From Labia minor (taxonomy: Eukaryota; Arthropoda; Insecta; Dermaptera; Spongiphoridae): a DNA stretch of 64,000 nt. The notes under the pieces were generated by a model that saw nothing but the letters and a program-made list of their open reading frames with translations, was not told where the DNA came from and searched no databases. Location of the stretch: assembly GCA_963082975.1 (NCBI GenBank), contig OY720346.1, forward strand, positions 21,570,720 through 21,634,719, in the 5' to 3' direction. Position numbers and translations under genes: made by a program. Below, one piece after another: positions 39,901 to 44,804 of this stretch (position 1 is its first letter; each line of letters opens with the position of its first letter).

Positions 39901-42900
39901 TAAAGATATATAAAAAAGAAAATGAAGCATTGAAAGTGGGTTCTATTAATATTTTTTTCCTCAATTGTTTGTTATGATGGAACAAGCAAACTCTTTCTTT
40001 TTTCTATTAGAATAGTTCGTAGTTATTCAAATAAACACATTTCTCATCTGTTTATTTGCATCCCGATTCTTGAAAGTTCGTTTCATTTTATTATTTTATG
40101 CATTAAGTTAAGGTTTTCATTCATAAAGTATTATTTGTTTAATATTCTATATATAGTCAAAGTAAAATGATTTTTAGTATGTCATTTTTCTAACAAACCA
40201 GTTGTAGATTTATGATGGTTTTAAAAAATAAACATGAAAAGTAAAATAAAGTAAAGTCCCTTCCTACATTATCTGCCCACCACTTCCTTGATTTTTCATT
40301 CGGACGTTTCCCAATTGGTCTCCCCACCAATTATTATTCGCCAGTCTTTCATCTCCCATTCTATCCAAGTGTTTTATAACCCTAACTATGACTGGATAAT
40401 ATTAAAGGGCATGCAATTCTTTGTTATACAGTCTCCGCTATTCTCCGGTGATCTCATTCTTCTTTGGCCCATAAATGCTGCGAAGAATCATTTTTTTCAT
40501 ATACTATAAATCTACTCTCGTCTCCCAAGATCATAGACCACGCCTCATATCCGTATGATACAACCGACAAAATAATTGATCATAAATTTTAATAAGATTA
40601 GAAATAAATCTTTTTTAGATTGATTTTTTATTATTTGTTAATCAATTTTTTTTCTTTTATTATTATAATGTATACACCATCACCAAAGTAGAAAATAAAT
40701 TAATATTACAAGAGAATTATCTTATTAAATAATTTCAATTTATATATAATATATTATTATTTAACTAATTAAACACAAAACATTATTTATTAATAATTTA
40801 GTATAGTTTATCATTTTATTTTTTAATTTTAAAATTTAGACAACATAATTTAATCTATCATGGAAACTTAGAACTAGATAATATTTTTTTATAGAATAGA
40901 ATCCGACTTTTTTTGATTGACTATAAACAAACATTTAATTAAATTTAACTAGTGCCATATGTTTTAAATAGTCCTATCCCCCTCCCATTAATATCTTTCT
41001 TTCTTTATCCTCCCCTCTTAACACCCCTCTATTTCTTATTGTATATATATTTTGTACATAATACCTGTAAATGTTCTTCTATTGCCTCAAATAAGGCAAA
41101 TGTGGAATTCATGTATTTCATTGGAAGTTAAATAAAAAAAAAATATGTTTTAAATAGCATATCATAAAAAAGAATAACAAAAAATTGATATTTTATTTAT
41201 CTATTTTTTTTAATTAATTACTAATTGTATATATTTAGAATTAGAGTTAATATTTCACTTTCCACGTTTGACTTGTTTTGTATGCTGCTGCTATACAATG
41301 CTGGACGCCTTTTCGGTTTTTATGCTTTGTTCTTATAAAAAATTTTTTTGTTTATCAAAATTTTAATTTTTATAAACTGCTATGTAATTTTTTGAGTTTT
41401 TTTAAAAGCAACTTTTTAAATTAAATTTTTATTATACTTTGTTTAATTTCAGTGGTCTGTTTAGATGAAGTTTTAACTTCCTATTAACCGCTAACTCAAA
41501 ATATTGCACTTAATTGATCTTGATGCATTCCTTTTCAGATTTATTAAAAAAATATATTAAAACATCGTTCAAGACCTTAATTGTATATGCTACTTACTGC
41601 TAAATGACCTAGATATTATATAATTATTTATGAATGAAGTGCTTTCAAAATTATCGATAGGTGAATTGAAAAACCTTAATTTAATTATATATTCACAAAA
41701 AAAAAAAAACAAAAAAAAACTAGAAAATAAAATTAAATCATAATATACTTGTGTTAAAAGTTTTTTTAAAAGAAAGGAGAGCATCGGTCCTGGTAACATA
41801 ATTAATCAAAATAATATCACAGATTCATGATAATAATAAAATAGATATCAAATCCATTAAATATATTGCTATTTTATTAAGTATATATTTATTTTATCAA
41901 ATATTAATAGTACATATATTGATTTTTTGTAATATTTTGGTCTCCGTTTTGAAAATAAACTTTTAATTAAAACGTTTTGTTAAATAGTATGTACTATAAA
42001 TGTTATTTTCATGTCTTTTACTATATCGCCAGAGATACTATTGCGATCACGAAAATTTTTGATATCGAGATTTTGATATTTTTATACGTTTTGATGGTCC
42101 CTGAGTCATTTTCACTAAGATTGAGAAAAATTTATGTGTGCGTATGTGTGTATTTAGACAAGATTACGCAAAAACGGTTAGAATCATGAAATTTGGTACA
42201 TGGGCATTATTCAAAATTCGTAGTTTTCTATCAACTTTTGAGAAATGTAGCTCCACCGGAAGAGGATCATTACCTACCACGTTTTGATTTTTTTTCCTCT
42301 AAAGTGACCGTAAAAATAAAGATATATGTTTCATAATTTTTCACATGATTAATAATAGTATAAAACTGCTATATCTAGAATTTCAGCTTGATTTATTTGC
42401 TGAAAGTACCGGAATTAATTTTTTAACACTGCAAATCACGCGCCAACACGTGACGTGGTGCCATCAACAAAAAGTCAAACATGCGCTGGTTTAATAAATA
42501 TTATTTATTAATTTTAATTTATAATTTATAATTAATTAAATTTAATTTAAATATAATATATTATGTTATTTAATCCAATTCAAATTTGCGAGAAAATCGA
42601 GTGGAGACACTCCAGCTTATTTGTAATTAATATACATATATTAGTTTTATATTAAATTTTAAAAATTATTTTTGTTTATAATGGAAACATTTGAGGTATT
42701 TTATATATCAAAAAATGAGATAATTTTTGAATAAGATACACAAAATAAATACTGAACATTTTGATTAGATAATTCAGTAAAGATTTCAAAAGATATCCCA
42801 CAAAGAAATATAAATTTATCTAATATATATGTGTAATATAAATTCATGCCAATTTTTGTAGTTCGAAACTCAAGACCTATTCGTCTTATAGCGTTATAAA

Positions 42901-44280
42901 TTATTTTATATATTACATATATTAAAAATAATGCTTTCTCCCTTAATATAAACAAATGAAATCTGTATGGTATAATTTTTGTTTATTATTTATTTTTGTT
43001 TATTATTTAAAAAAAAATACCTTTTTATGAATATTTAAATTTTTTAATTAATTTATTTATTAGTTATTGTGTCTTAAATTGATTTTTTTTTCTGAAAATA
43101 AAAATTAGTAGAAACTATTAATATAAAAAAATGAATAGAATTCATTTTTTTTAATTATTCGAAAATTTTTTTAGATAAAAAAAGAATGCTAAACATTTTT
43201 TTAAATTATTAATTATGAAATTTTAAGAAAATTTAATTAATATATATTTTATGTTCATTATATTTATTAATTTTTTATTTCCTCTATTAATATTTTTTTT
43301 TCTTTTTCTTTCTGTATAGCAATACAAATGTCACATTTATTTCAATAAGTACCTTATTGTAGCCACATATTTAATGAAAAAATTTTAAAATAGTAGATTA
43401 CTATTAGAAGAAATAATTTTTAAAGTTAATAAAAAAAAGAATCTTTTTAGAAAATTTTTAATAAAAATAATATGAGTAATTTAATTAATATTATATATAT
43501 ATTTAGAATTTATATTAATACAAATCATTTTTATTTAATTTCTTATTTAAAAAAAACTTTATATATATATACTTCAAATTTGTTAATTCTATTATTTTTT
43601 TTTTTAAATTTGAAACAGGTGTTTTGAAGTTTTTCTTTAATCAATTCACAATATTATATAAATAAATAAAAATTGGTTTTTTTTTTTTATTTACATTCAA
43701 TAATTTATTTAAATAACAAAATAAAAAAAAATAGTATTAATTGTGTGATTGAATTACCTGGATGTCCTTCAACATAAAATCCAGAAATACTATCGTCAAG
43801 AGTAATCTGATTAAGCTCTACTGGTGTGTCAACAATGGCTTTATCAATGAGACATTGATGAAGTGGGCCGTGCTTCAGAAGTAGGAACTGTTTCGGTGCA
43901 ATGCTCCAGAGGACCTGTGTTATCGTGGAGTTGAAATCCTTATCCGGGCGACAAGCATGTACTCGACTTGAATAAACATGTCCATAAGGGCAGCATAATC
44001 GTAAGTGGGATGGATATTTTTGAATAAGAGTTGCTTTTAAATTGCAATCCAATTCCACGATGGAATTGTCTTCGAAATGGTAGCATCTGTCAGTGGGCTG
44101 TTCACAATCTGGTAGTGATGGACCGAATGTGATATCCTTTAAAAAGAGAGTGGTGTAGATGTTGGATTCTGGCGGCTCACATTCTACCGAGGTGGTATTC
44201 AAGATGAGATTTTCCGGGCAGCATAGACGACAGTCGGTGCACGTGAGGGCACCGACGAGGATCGCGACGCGCAGCCACAT
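3259..44280 (-). CDS. Methuselah-like family B (secretin-type) G-protein-coupled receptor, complete, 8 exons
   Basis: A seven-helix receptor of the plasma membrane, of the Methuselah family that in Drosophila is linked to stress response, lifespan and peptide sensing; the ligand here is unknown. Exons on the minus strand: 43758-44280, 25203-25409, 24185-24391, 22930-23175, 18641-18719, 16921-17117, 15833-16010, 3259-3538. They total 1,917 nt (638 residues) with every junction in frame (phases 1,1,1,1,2,1,2). Residues 1-13 look like a signal peptide. The ectodomain (about 14-325) is Cys-rich with CCP motifs at residues 20, 96 and 214. Helices lie near 331-353, 363-385, 396-418, 442-463, 493-515, 551-567 and 578-597. 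Family hallmarks seen: NIMCFDIWW after helix 3, KLFIVMGVVWMFE in helix 6, PDMANALHGLLIF in helix 7. The basic, Ser/Thr-rich tail suits a cytoplasmic C-terminus. Intron 4 uses a GC donor. Which subtype (Mthl1-like or other) is not settled. Confidence 0.92.
4141..4757 (+). mobile_element. Mariner transposon relic (mellifera/cecropia-like), internally deleted
   Basis: Transposase pieces: NHVQIWFRRFRAGIFDVEDK near 4176-4240, then, after loss of the segment that should hold the first catalytic Asp (TGDEKW region), YELLPYEQTLNSDLYCQQLD and LANRRGFVFYHVNARPHTS. The second catalytic Asp is Val (HVNA instead of HDNA) and the third is Asn (APTN instead of APSD), so it is inactive. The 3' end near 4757 (aagtaatc...ttttgg in inverted form) looks like a mariner TIR; the 5' TIR is not evident. 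Lies in receptor intron 7. Confidence 0.85.
5451..6514. mobile_element. Non-autonomous hAT transposon
   Basis: Terminal inverted repeats CACGGATGGCGAACC / GGTTCGCCATCTCTG, with near-matching subterminal stretches (GTGCCA motifs), flanked by an 8-bp duplication ctatatag / ctacatag (7 of 8). 1,064 bp with no transposase visible. The TIR is typical of a large arthropod hAT MITE group. In receptor intron 7. Confidence 0.85.
6523..8025. other. AT-rich intronic stretch with one compositional island
   Basis: Part of receptor intron 7. Mostly AT-rich with no coding signal. At about 7255-7400 there is a less AT-rich island with open frames on both strands and splice-like sites; I could not assign it to any family. 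Confidence 0.4.
8026..8331 (-). mobile_element. Helentron-like repeat family 2, 3' half
   Basis: In inverse orientation it matches the 3' half of the element at 42021-42622: the region from aaagatatatgtttgat onward, the GC-richer block with the CACGTGATG/GGCACCACG region, the subterminal inverted repeat and the end stem. It is broken off near 8331, where a second partial copy of the family follows 25 bp later. Confidence 0.75.
8356..8690 (-). mobile_element. Helentron-like repeat family 2, internally deleted copy
   Basis: Inverse orientation. It keeps both diagnostic ends: CTATCTCGC at 8381-8389 and its exact inverse GCGAGATAG at 8682-8690, plus a short stem (AGTG-TCTC-CACT) outside the subterminal repeat, and a CA-rich microsatellite near 8550-8580. 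The middle of the family consensus is missing. Confidence 0.8.
8691..10573. other. AT-rich intronic stretch
   Basis: Receptor intron 7. Contains a short TG repeat near 8885. No gene, RNA or well-bounded element seen. Confidence 0.4.
10574..10904. repeat. Palindromic MITE-like element with an internal tandem duplication
   Basis: Long inverted repeats of about 85-100 bp: the left arm (aaatctttttaaaaaacac...gtgtgtgcgctcaaatt) is mirrored by the right arm, so the strand folds back on itself. The right arm's inner part is present twice: ggtaaatatacgtatagata...cagtgattttatttt occurs at about 10670-10747 and again to about 10830, with one visible base difference. No coding capacity; superfamily unknown. 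Confidence 0.8.
10905..13272. other. AT-rich intronic stretch with two dispersed-repeat-like pieces
   Basis: Receptor intron 7. At 11130-11260 and 12130-12290 are less AT-rich blocks containing phrases such as gcaaaatttcaagttgattg and gaaatttcgcatacatatgt, a style typical of dispersed non-coding repeats of arthropods. No ends could be defined. The rest is featureless. Confidence 0.4.
13273..13345 (-). tRNA. tRNA-Lys (anticodon TTT)
   Basis: 73 nt. The minus strand starts GCCTGGATAGCTCAGTCGGT and ends GTTCGAGTCCCTGTTCGGGC plus G. A box, B box (GGTTCGAGTCC), D arm, T arm and a fully paired anticodon stem (TTAGA/TCTAA around CTTTTAA) are all present. Compared with my memory of the Drosophila gene, the anticodon stem differs by a compensated pair change (G-C to A-T), which argues for function. 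A run of T follows a few bases downstream as a Pol III terminator. It lies inside receptor intron 7 on the same strand. Confidence 0.95.
13346..14767. other. AT-rich intronic stretch
   Basis: Receptor intron 7. Around 14395-14600 the sequence is less AT-rich, but no open frame or element boundary is evident. Nothing else seen. Confidence 0.4.
14768..15509 (-). mobile_element. Mariner transposon, internally deleted (family with ACACCCTCCATTCC ends), copy 1
   Basis: Matching inverted ends (CACCCTCCATTCCAAAAGAA / its inverse) inside a TA duplication (14766-14767, 15510-15511). The 181-codon frame at 14845-15390 holds the mariner helix-turn-helix region (RAAIDFCVKPGKTFTETHQM, then QVYEWFGRFKSARETLDDDE) joined to the extreme C-terminus (YLFPKLHLAMKGKWHASIEA). 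The catalytic core is missing, so it cannot code an active enzyme. A longer sister copy is at 53851-54765. Confidence 0.9.
15833..16010 (-). CDS. Methuselah-like receptor, exon 7 (helix 5 and third cytoplasmic loop)
   Basis: 178 nt, residues 487-545. Helix 5 is LIYYVIPLSIMYFVNIIFFI, followed by a long charged cytoplasmic segment (KIRNEIERLRDTTKEGKKRK). Acceptor TTGTTTTCAG. The donor CCAA|GTAAGT is preferred over reading through to the TAA two bases on, because exon 8 then supplies helices 6 and 7 in frame. Confidence 0.92.
16921..17117 (-). CDS. Methuselah-like receptor, exon 6 (cytoplasmic loop, helix 4, extracellular loop 2)
   Basis: 197 nt, residues 421-486. A basic loop (GTKRKRENHRF) precedes helix 4 (FAYYAIYASVVASVLTSICL) and a loop with the Cys (DNCFLS) expected to pair with the helix-3 region. 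Acceptor ATTTCAG, donor TCAG|GTAAAG. Confidence 0.92.
17118..18640. other. Receptor intron 5
   Basis: AT-rich intron between exons 5 and 6. Contains the Helitron terminus at 18061-18122 and otherwise no recognisable gene. Confidence 0.6.
18061..18122 (+). mobile_element. Decayed Helitron 3' terminus
   Basis: The last bases (CTCCGAAGGCGGTCGGAGTAG then CTAG at 18119-18122, followed by T) match the 3' terminus of the Helitrons at 1340 and 51745 in a degenerate form, including remnants of both hairpins. The 5' end is not clear; a TCTATCTGTCTGTATG stretch at 17683 resembles a Helitron start but lacks the flanking A. Confidence 0.6.
18641..18719 (-). CDS. Methuselah-like receptor, exon 5 (helix 3)
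   Basis: 79 nt, residues 395-420. Acceptor TTGTTCCAG at 18720-18728. It encodes FFVYFSFISASSWMNIMCF then DIWW, the helix-3 signature of Methuselah receptors. Donor TTGG|GTACGT, leaving two bases. A nearer AG (TATTTTAG) was rejected because it puts a stop in frame. Confidence 0.92.
18907..19566 (-). mobile_element. Helentron-like repeat family 1, copy in receptor intron 4
   Basis: About 660 bp, inverse orientation. Shows the family plan: 5' end ACCGACCGACG, an internal GTCC/GACGGACA microsatellite (19391-19443), a subterminal inverse CGTCGGTCGGT, an end stem (GACCTGTGGCCAG variant) and AAATAAGTT outside it. Two diverged copies of a stretch ending in cacgaatcatgca occur inside. No coding capacity. 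Confidence 0.8.
19730..19922. mobile_element. Foldback MITE with about 65-bp inverted repeats
   Basis: GGTCCGCCATGTAACATTTT at the left is the exact inverse of the right end (AAAATGTTACATGGCGGACC), and the match continues through AAAACAAAAACGGTTGGATG for about 65 bp with only a small length difference in the A run. A loop of about 60 bp separates the arms. Target duplication not clear. In receptor intron 4. Confidence 0.85.
20094..20319 (+). repeat. Left LTR
   Basis: 226 bp, starting TGTTGTATATTTAAAC and ending CATAATA. Appears identical to the right LTR. Confidence 0.92.
20409..22655 (+). CDS. Gag-protease-integrase(part) frame of the LTR element
   Basis: 748 codons. Residues about 1-250 are gag-like (retrotransposon gag domain). 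A zinc knuckle CxxCxxxGHxxxxC (CHTCRKKGHIAKVC) lies near residues 291-304, preceded by a second Cys-rich knuckle. The aspartic protease active site DTGAP is near residue 357. The C-terminal part matches the end of integrase (YHPATNGQAERYVQTIKNAL) followed by a Pro-rich tail. This is a fossil-class element and its frame is a non-autonomous product; no host role is proposed. Confidence 0.88.
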   Translation: MPDETVTPELLQTLSTLLAEALKKATTSNVPGQSQQTIQPRPPPFAISEYQSTDESSVADYFKRFDWALNLSKITEDRHADYARVHMGPELNTALKYLVSPNEPETISYDDLKETLIKHFDKPSNKYVESIKFRHIVQKKGESVANFALRLKQGSTKCEYGDFADRMLIEQLLHGLESREICDEIISKNPQTFDAAYEIARTLETTRKTSNEVKDKTHLPTKLMNKLDYRKPKLKNSNRYQPLSRSVSRERQQYSQSNLSFNDKKSVGLKPCSGCGGYHPRNKCRFLNATCHTCRKKGHIAKVCRANKKESPKTEDESPTEKVYVLSKINQVNESSSKHIIAVKIDGKSCSMELDTGAPCGIMNIKNFNKIKSNCILEKSDRNFKSYTGHPIKCLGFTTVNVGIGKITKKLNLYIIEGDFDSLFGREWIAPFASEIDFAKLFSQINTLATSKPKISSEQKSHLNSILSRYSDIFGDVPGKLTGPPATLHLKPDSKPVFARAREVPLALRNSGVKYHKRSAPYHPATNGQAERYVQTIKNALKAMSTTRESLQRNLNEVLRQFRRAPHTATGQSPSILFLGRHIRTRLDLVKPENISITIGEKQRAEFIPRYREFHANQDVYFLSGNPRMDKWIPGRIITRLGDLHYEIEFNNQHYKRHVDQIKKRETAEPYQLHSNPQDQQRRIHFYDGQHRDSTIIPSAPCVPPEAPQITSQTPRQTQVRASLPGTPPQMPRRSHRQTHPPRRFSPS
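22685..22910 (+). repeat. Right LTR
   Basis: 226 bp, appears identical to the left LTR; followed by the gatag duplication and, 14 bp later, by the splice donor of receptor exon 4 on the other strand. Confidence 0.92.
22930..23175 (-). CDS. Methuselah-like receptor, exon 4 (helices 1 and 2)
   Basis: 246 nt, phase 1 at both ends, residues 313-394. Helix 1 is AKGAGFIISCFFLIITIIVY. The loop HNLHGKTLICY and helix 2 fit the family. The 3' end needs a GC donor (TATAG|GCAAGT), which is the accepted GC-AG consensus and keeps the reading frame into exon 5. Confidence 0.92.
23176..25202. other. Receptor introns 2 and 3 (around exon 3)
   Basis: AT-rich introns of 1,009 bp (23176-24184) and 811 bp (24392-25202). 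A less AT-rich block at 24430-24800 has an open frame of 70 codons on the plus strand but no recognisable protein; I treat it as non-coding. Confidence 0.5.
24185..24391 (-). CDS. Methuselah-like receptor, exon 3 (ectodomain)
   Basis: 207 nt, phase 1 at both ends, residues 244-312. Starts after a TATTTCCAG acceptor with FDTLRAITPEPFQF and includes CIKYPLIRNTSGDTWHLL and FCIENMDYKKYVG; the last part corresponds to the membrane-proximal Cys region before helix 1. Donor TAG|GTAAGT. Confidence 0.9.
25203..25409 (-). CDS. Methuselah-like receptor, exon 2 (Cys-rich ectodomain)
   Basis: 207 nt, phase 1 at both ends, residues 175-243. It carries HACSHGRICLRRCCPDGESV, the typical Methuselah ectodomain C-x5-C-x3-CCP-G pattern, followed by KECRNKW. 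Acceptor TTTTTGCGCAG, donor CAG|GTAATC. Confidence 0.93.
25410..27825. other. Start of receptor intron 1, AT-rich
   Basis: No gene, RNA or bounded repeat recognised. This is the exon-2-proximal part of the 18.3-kb first intron. Confidence 0.5.
27933..27983 (+). repeat. TG microsatellite inside the Helentron-like repeat
   Basis: A run of TG/GTGTAT units. All family 2 copies that include this part have a shorter TG tract at the same position, so it belongs to the element. Confidence 0.85.
28160..29043 (+). mobile_element. Mariner transposon with an open but catalytically defective frame
   Basis: Ends are good inverted repeats (AGGTTGTCAAATATCTCCCT / its inverse). From the ATG at 28330 an uninterrupted frame runs 213 codons to 28968: N-terminal helix-turn-helix (MEFTKAEIRVILKFSFVKGK), then a jump to WWDWKGIIHYELLPYGQTLN and DNARPHTS. 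The region with the first catalytic Asp is absent and the third Asp is Asn (APSN for APSD). It is thus an in-frame deletion product that could at most bind its ends. It sits inside a family 2 Helentron-like repeat. Confidence 0.88.
29332..30649. other. Intronic stretch, AT-rich
   Basis: Part of receptor intron 1. No gene or bounded element recognised. Confidence 0.45.
30650..30920 (+). pseudogene. LINE reverse-transcriptase C-terminal fragment
   Basis: Encodes HVARMGEDRMAKNILVG, then KRPLGRPKTRWMDMVERDV and DWRVVAQNRNTWR, the widely shared tail of arthropod LINE reverse transcriptases (GHVARM...GRPRxRWxDxV...WRxxAxDRxxWR). Only the tail is present; upstream sequence is unrelated. Related pieces lie at 40240-40590 (minus) and inside both Helitron copies. 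Confidence 0.85.
31134..31583 (+). mobile_element. Helentron-like repeat family 2, 3'-truncated copy
   Basis: Starts CTATCACGCCAGAGATAG, close to the inverse of the family's subterminal GCGAGATAG. Contains the short TG tract and the phrase aaacggtttgaactagaatc shared with other copies. It stops in the GC-richer block (gccatcaacaaaaagcc), before the subterminal repeat. Confidence 0.82.
31584..32282. other. Intronic stretch, AT-rich
   Basis: Nothing recognised. Confidence 0.45.
32283..32720 (-). mobile_element. Mariner deletion derivative (GAGGGTGGTCTGAAAAG ends)
   Basis: 438 bp between TA duplications (32281-32282, 32721-32722). Ends: CGAGGGTGGTCTGAAAAGTT and the inverse with few differences. 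The minus strand keeps a short transposase piece reading KLCATWVPHFLILDQ, which matches the conserved mariner VxARWVPxxLTxxQ motif upstream of the catalytic core. A sister copy is at 55892-56983. Confidence 0.85.
32721..34365. other. Intronic stretch, AT-rich
   Basis: Receptor intron 1. No gene or element boundaries recognised. Confidence 0.45.
34366..34456 (+). pseudogene. Possible cytochrome P450 exon relic (helix C region)
   Basis: After a splice-acceptor-like TTTTTCATTATAG the plus strand reads NIEEWYNFRNSLQGREITLP then NVVQSSM. EEWYNFR fits the P450 helix-C WxxxR motif and the spacing to LPNVV recalls mitochondrial-clan P450s. Only about 30 codons are visible and a Helentron-like repeat begins immediately after. 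No haem-binding region is seen anywhere nearby. Could be chance. Confidence 0.3.
34457..35100 (+). mobile_element. Helentron-like repeat family 1, best-preserved copy
   Basis: Five-prime end TTTTT then ACCGACCGACG (34463-34473). Its exact inverse CGTCGGTCGGT is at 35062-35072, not at the other terminus but 28 bp inside it. Between that and the end lies a perfect stem-loop (GACCTG-GCCA-CAGGTC, 35076-35091), then AACTTATTT. A GTCC microsatellite sits near 34583-34606. Two diverged direct repeats of about 90 bp (from 34463 and from about 34733) end in cacgaatcatgca. This asymmetric layout is that of Helentron-associated elements. Confidence 0.82.
35101..36424. other. Intronic stretch, AT-rich, holding one copy of a duplicated 100-bp block
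   Basis: Receptor intron 1. The block at 35604-35704 recurs at 37630-37729; otherwise nothing recognised. Confidence 0.5.
35604..35704 (+). repeat. 100-bp block, copy 1
   Basis: Runs from aacacattatcaaatg to tcatttcgtg. Contains a pyrimidine tract, TTTTCAG, nine bases (taatctaag) and GTAAGC, which looks like a micro-exon with both splice sites. Copy 2 inside the LINE keeps all of these. Confidence 0.7.
36425..37629 (+). mobile_element. R1-type LINE, 5' region and ORF1 remains
   Basis: GC-richer than its surroundings. Begins near ggtgagtacttcgctgcg and includes blocks with the style of R1-clade 5' regions (gcgaccctgcccacgtg, ttagacccaaatcatgtcag). Further on a degenerate ORF1-like stretch reads SLVLIDTLEMISNLSKELDK and TNTKREIKD-like sequence. 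Frame broken, with an 86-bp tandem duplication inside. Separated from the element's 3' part by a 100-bp foreign block. Confidence 0.65.
37295..37466 (+). repeat. Exact 86-bp tandem duplication inside the LINE
   Basis: The unit acagaagttgacttatgact...cccataactgctc occurs at 37295-37380 and 37381-37466 with no difference seen, so it is recent. Confidence 0.93.
37630..37729 (+). repeat. 100-bp block, copy 2, inside the LINE
   Basis: Nearly the same as 35604-35704 (a few differences). It lies between the ORF1 part and the reverse-transcriptase part of the LINE, where LINE coding sequence should be. Confidence 0.85.
37730..38600 (+). mobile_element. R1-type LINE, end of reverse transcriptase, ORF2 C-terminus and 3' UTR
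   Basis: Reads SGVVDSILLYGAPIWSK (end of reverse transcriptase), then ALRIICGYRTISRDACMDLW, RRKTLRKWQEIW, WTRRLIGELDPCLSRKHGDM, DFYITQALSGHGCFGIYLHR and a Cys-His knuckle (CAICKEDDSPPHT). This order is that of R1/LOA-type LINE ORF2 C-termini. A 3' UTR (agtgggtataccatagtgag) ends in an A-rich tail at 38562-38596. A frame of 142 codons is open at 37841-38269. Endonuclease and most of the reverse transcriptase are absent. Confidence 0.88.
38601..40239. other. Intronic stretch, AT-rich, with TAATAT-type simple repeats
   Basis: Receptor intron 1. TATAATAT runs near 39370-39420 and AT runs near 39735. No gene recognised. Confidence 0.5.
40240..40590 (-). pseudogene. LINE reverse-transcriptase fragment, minus strand
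   Basis: In inverse it shows the same order as the Helitron-borne fragment: LGRRE..., a SIYGPKKNEITG-like stretch, RRLYNKELH, then IKHLDRMGDERLAN and NWWGDQLGN-like sequence over two frames. Degenerate. Same or sister LINE family as at 30650 and in the Helitrons. Confidence 0.65.
40591..42020. other. Intronic stretch, AT-rich
   Basis: Receptor intron 1. Less AT-rich pieces near 40980-41060 and 41263-41340; no assignment. Confidence 0.45.
42021..42622 (+). mobile_element. Helentron-like repeat family 2, full-length reference copy
   Basis: About 600 bp. Starts CTATATCGCCAGAGATACTA and ends with a perfect stem (GAGTG-GAGA-CACTC, 42599-42612) followed by CAGCTTATTT. The subterminal GCGAGATAG is decayed here (gcgagaaaa). 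A TG tract lies near 42133-42150. No coding capacity. Confidence 0.82.
42623..43757. other. Intronic stretch next to receptor exon 1, AT-rich
   Basis: No element or gene recognised; homopolymer A/T runs are frequent. Confidence 0.5.
43758..44280 (-). CDS. Methuselah-like receptor, exon 1 (signal peptide and N-terminal ectodomain)
   Basis: Begins at the ATG at 44278-44280. It encodes residues 1-174: a hydrophobic leader (MWLRVAILVGALTC), CCP motifs at 20-22 and 96-98, and several N-x-S/T sites. It ends before a consensus donor (CCAG|GTAATT), leaving one base, which exon 2 completes to a Glu codon. The exon is far more GC-rich than its surroundings. Confidence 0.92.
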
Positions 44281-44320
44281 CTCGGACTGAGCGTGTCAGC
44301 CCGCTGGATGGATATTTATG
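44281..44320 (-). promoter_or_regulatory. Core promoter of the receptor gene: TATA box plus initiator
   Basis: Reading the minus strand, TATAAATA-like sequence (CATAAATATC) ends near 44318. About 30 nt further comes CTCAGTC, a match to the arthropod initiator TCAGT, with its A at 44288. That would give a 5' UTR of only 8 nt before the ATG. The spacing is what TATA/initiator promoters use. The surrounding 100 bp is GC-rich, unlike nearly all other non-coding DNA here. Inferred from motif and spacing only. Confidence 0.6.
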
Positions 44321-44804
44321 ACACGGAGGCGCGCGCAACGCACCAAAGGACCATTCCTTCTCGACATCACCATCTCGCAAAAATTAAAAAGACATTTAGT
44401 TTCTCTAATGATAATTTTCTATTATAACAGATCTATTCTCAGTGGATTAACATTTATCAAATTATATAATCTTTTATTTACAAATTTATTTTTATCCTTA
44501 TATAAAAAAAAATTATTCCAAAGAATAATTAAACATTAAAAACAAAAATTAAATATATTTTAAACTGTCATTTAACAGAAAGTATTTATTATTATTTAAT
44601 TAACTCATTTCATATGTAAATTATGAAATTGTACTAGTTTATTTTTAATTTTGAAAAATTAAATAAATGTAAATTGGATTGGATTTAAAGAAAATTGATT
44701 TTTTTTAATATATAATATAAATATAATAATTATACAAAAAATATTATATTTTTATAATTGGGTTTCTAAAAGGCATCCCAGAAGCAAGGATCCTTAGTCT
44801 AATC

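Noticed and set aside
44177-44380. 67-codon minus-strand frame overlapping receptor exon 1
   Set aside because: Different frame across the promoter and exon 1; no conserved features.
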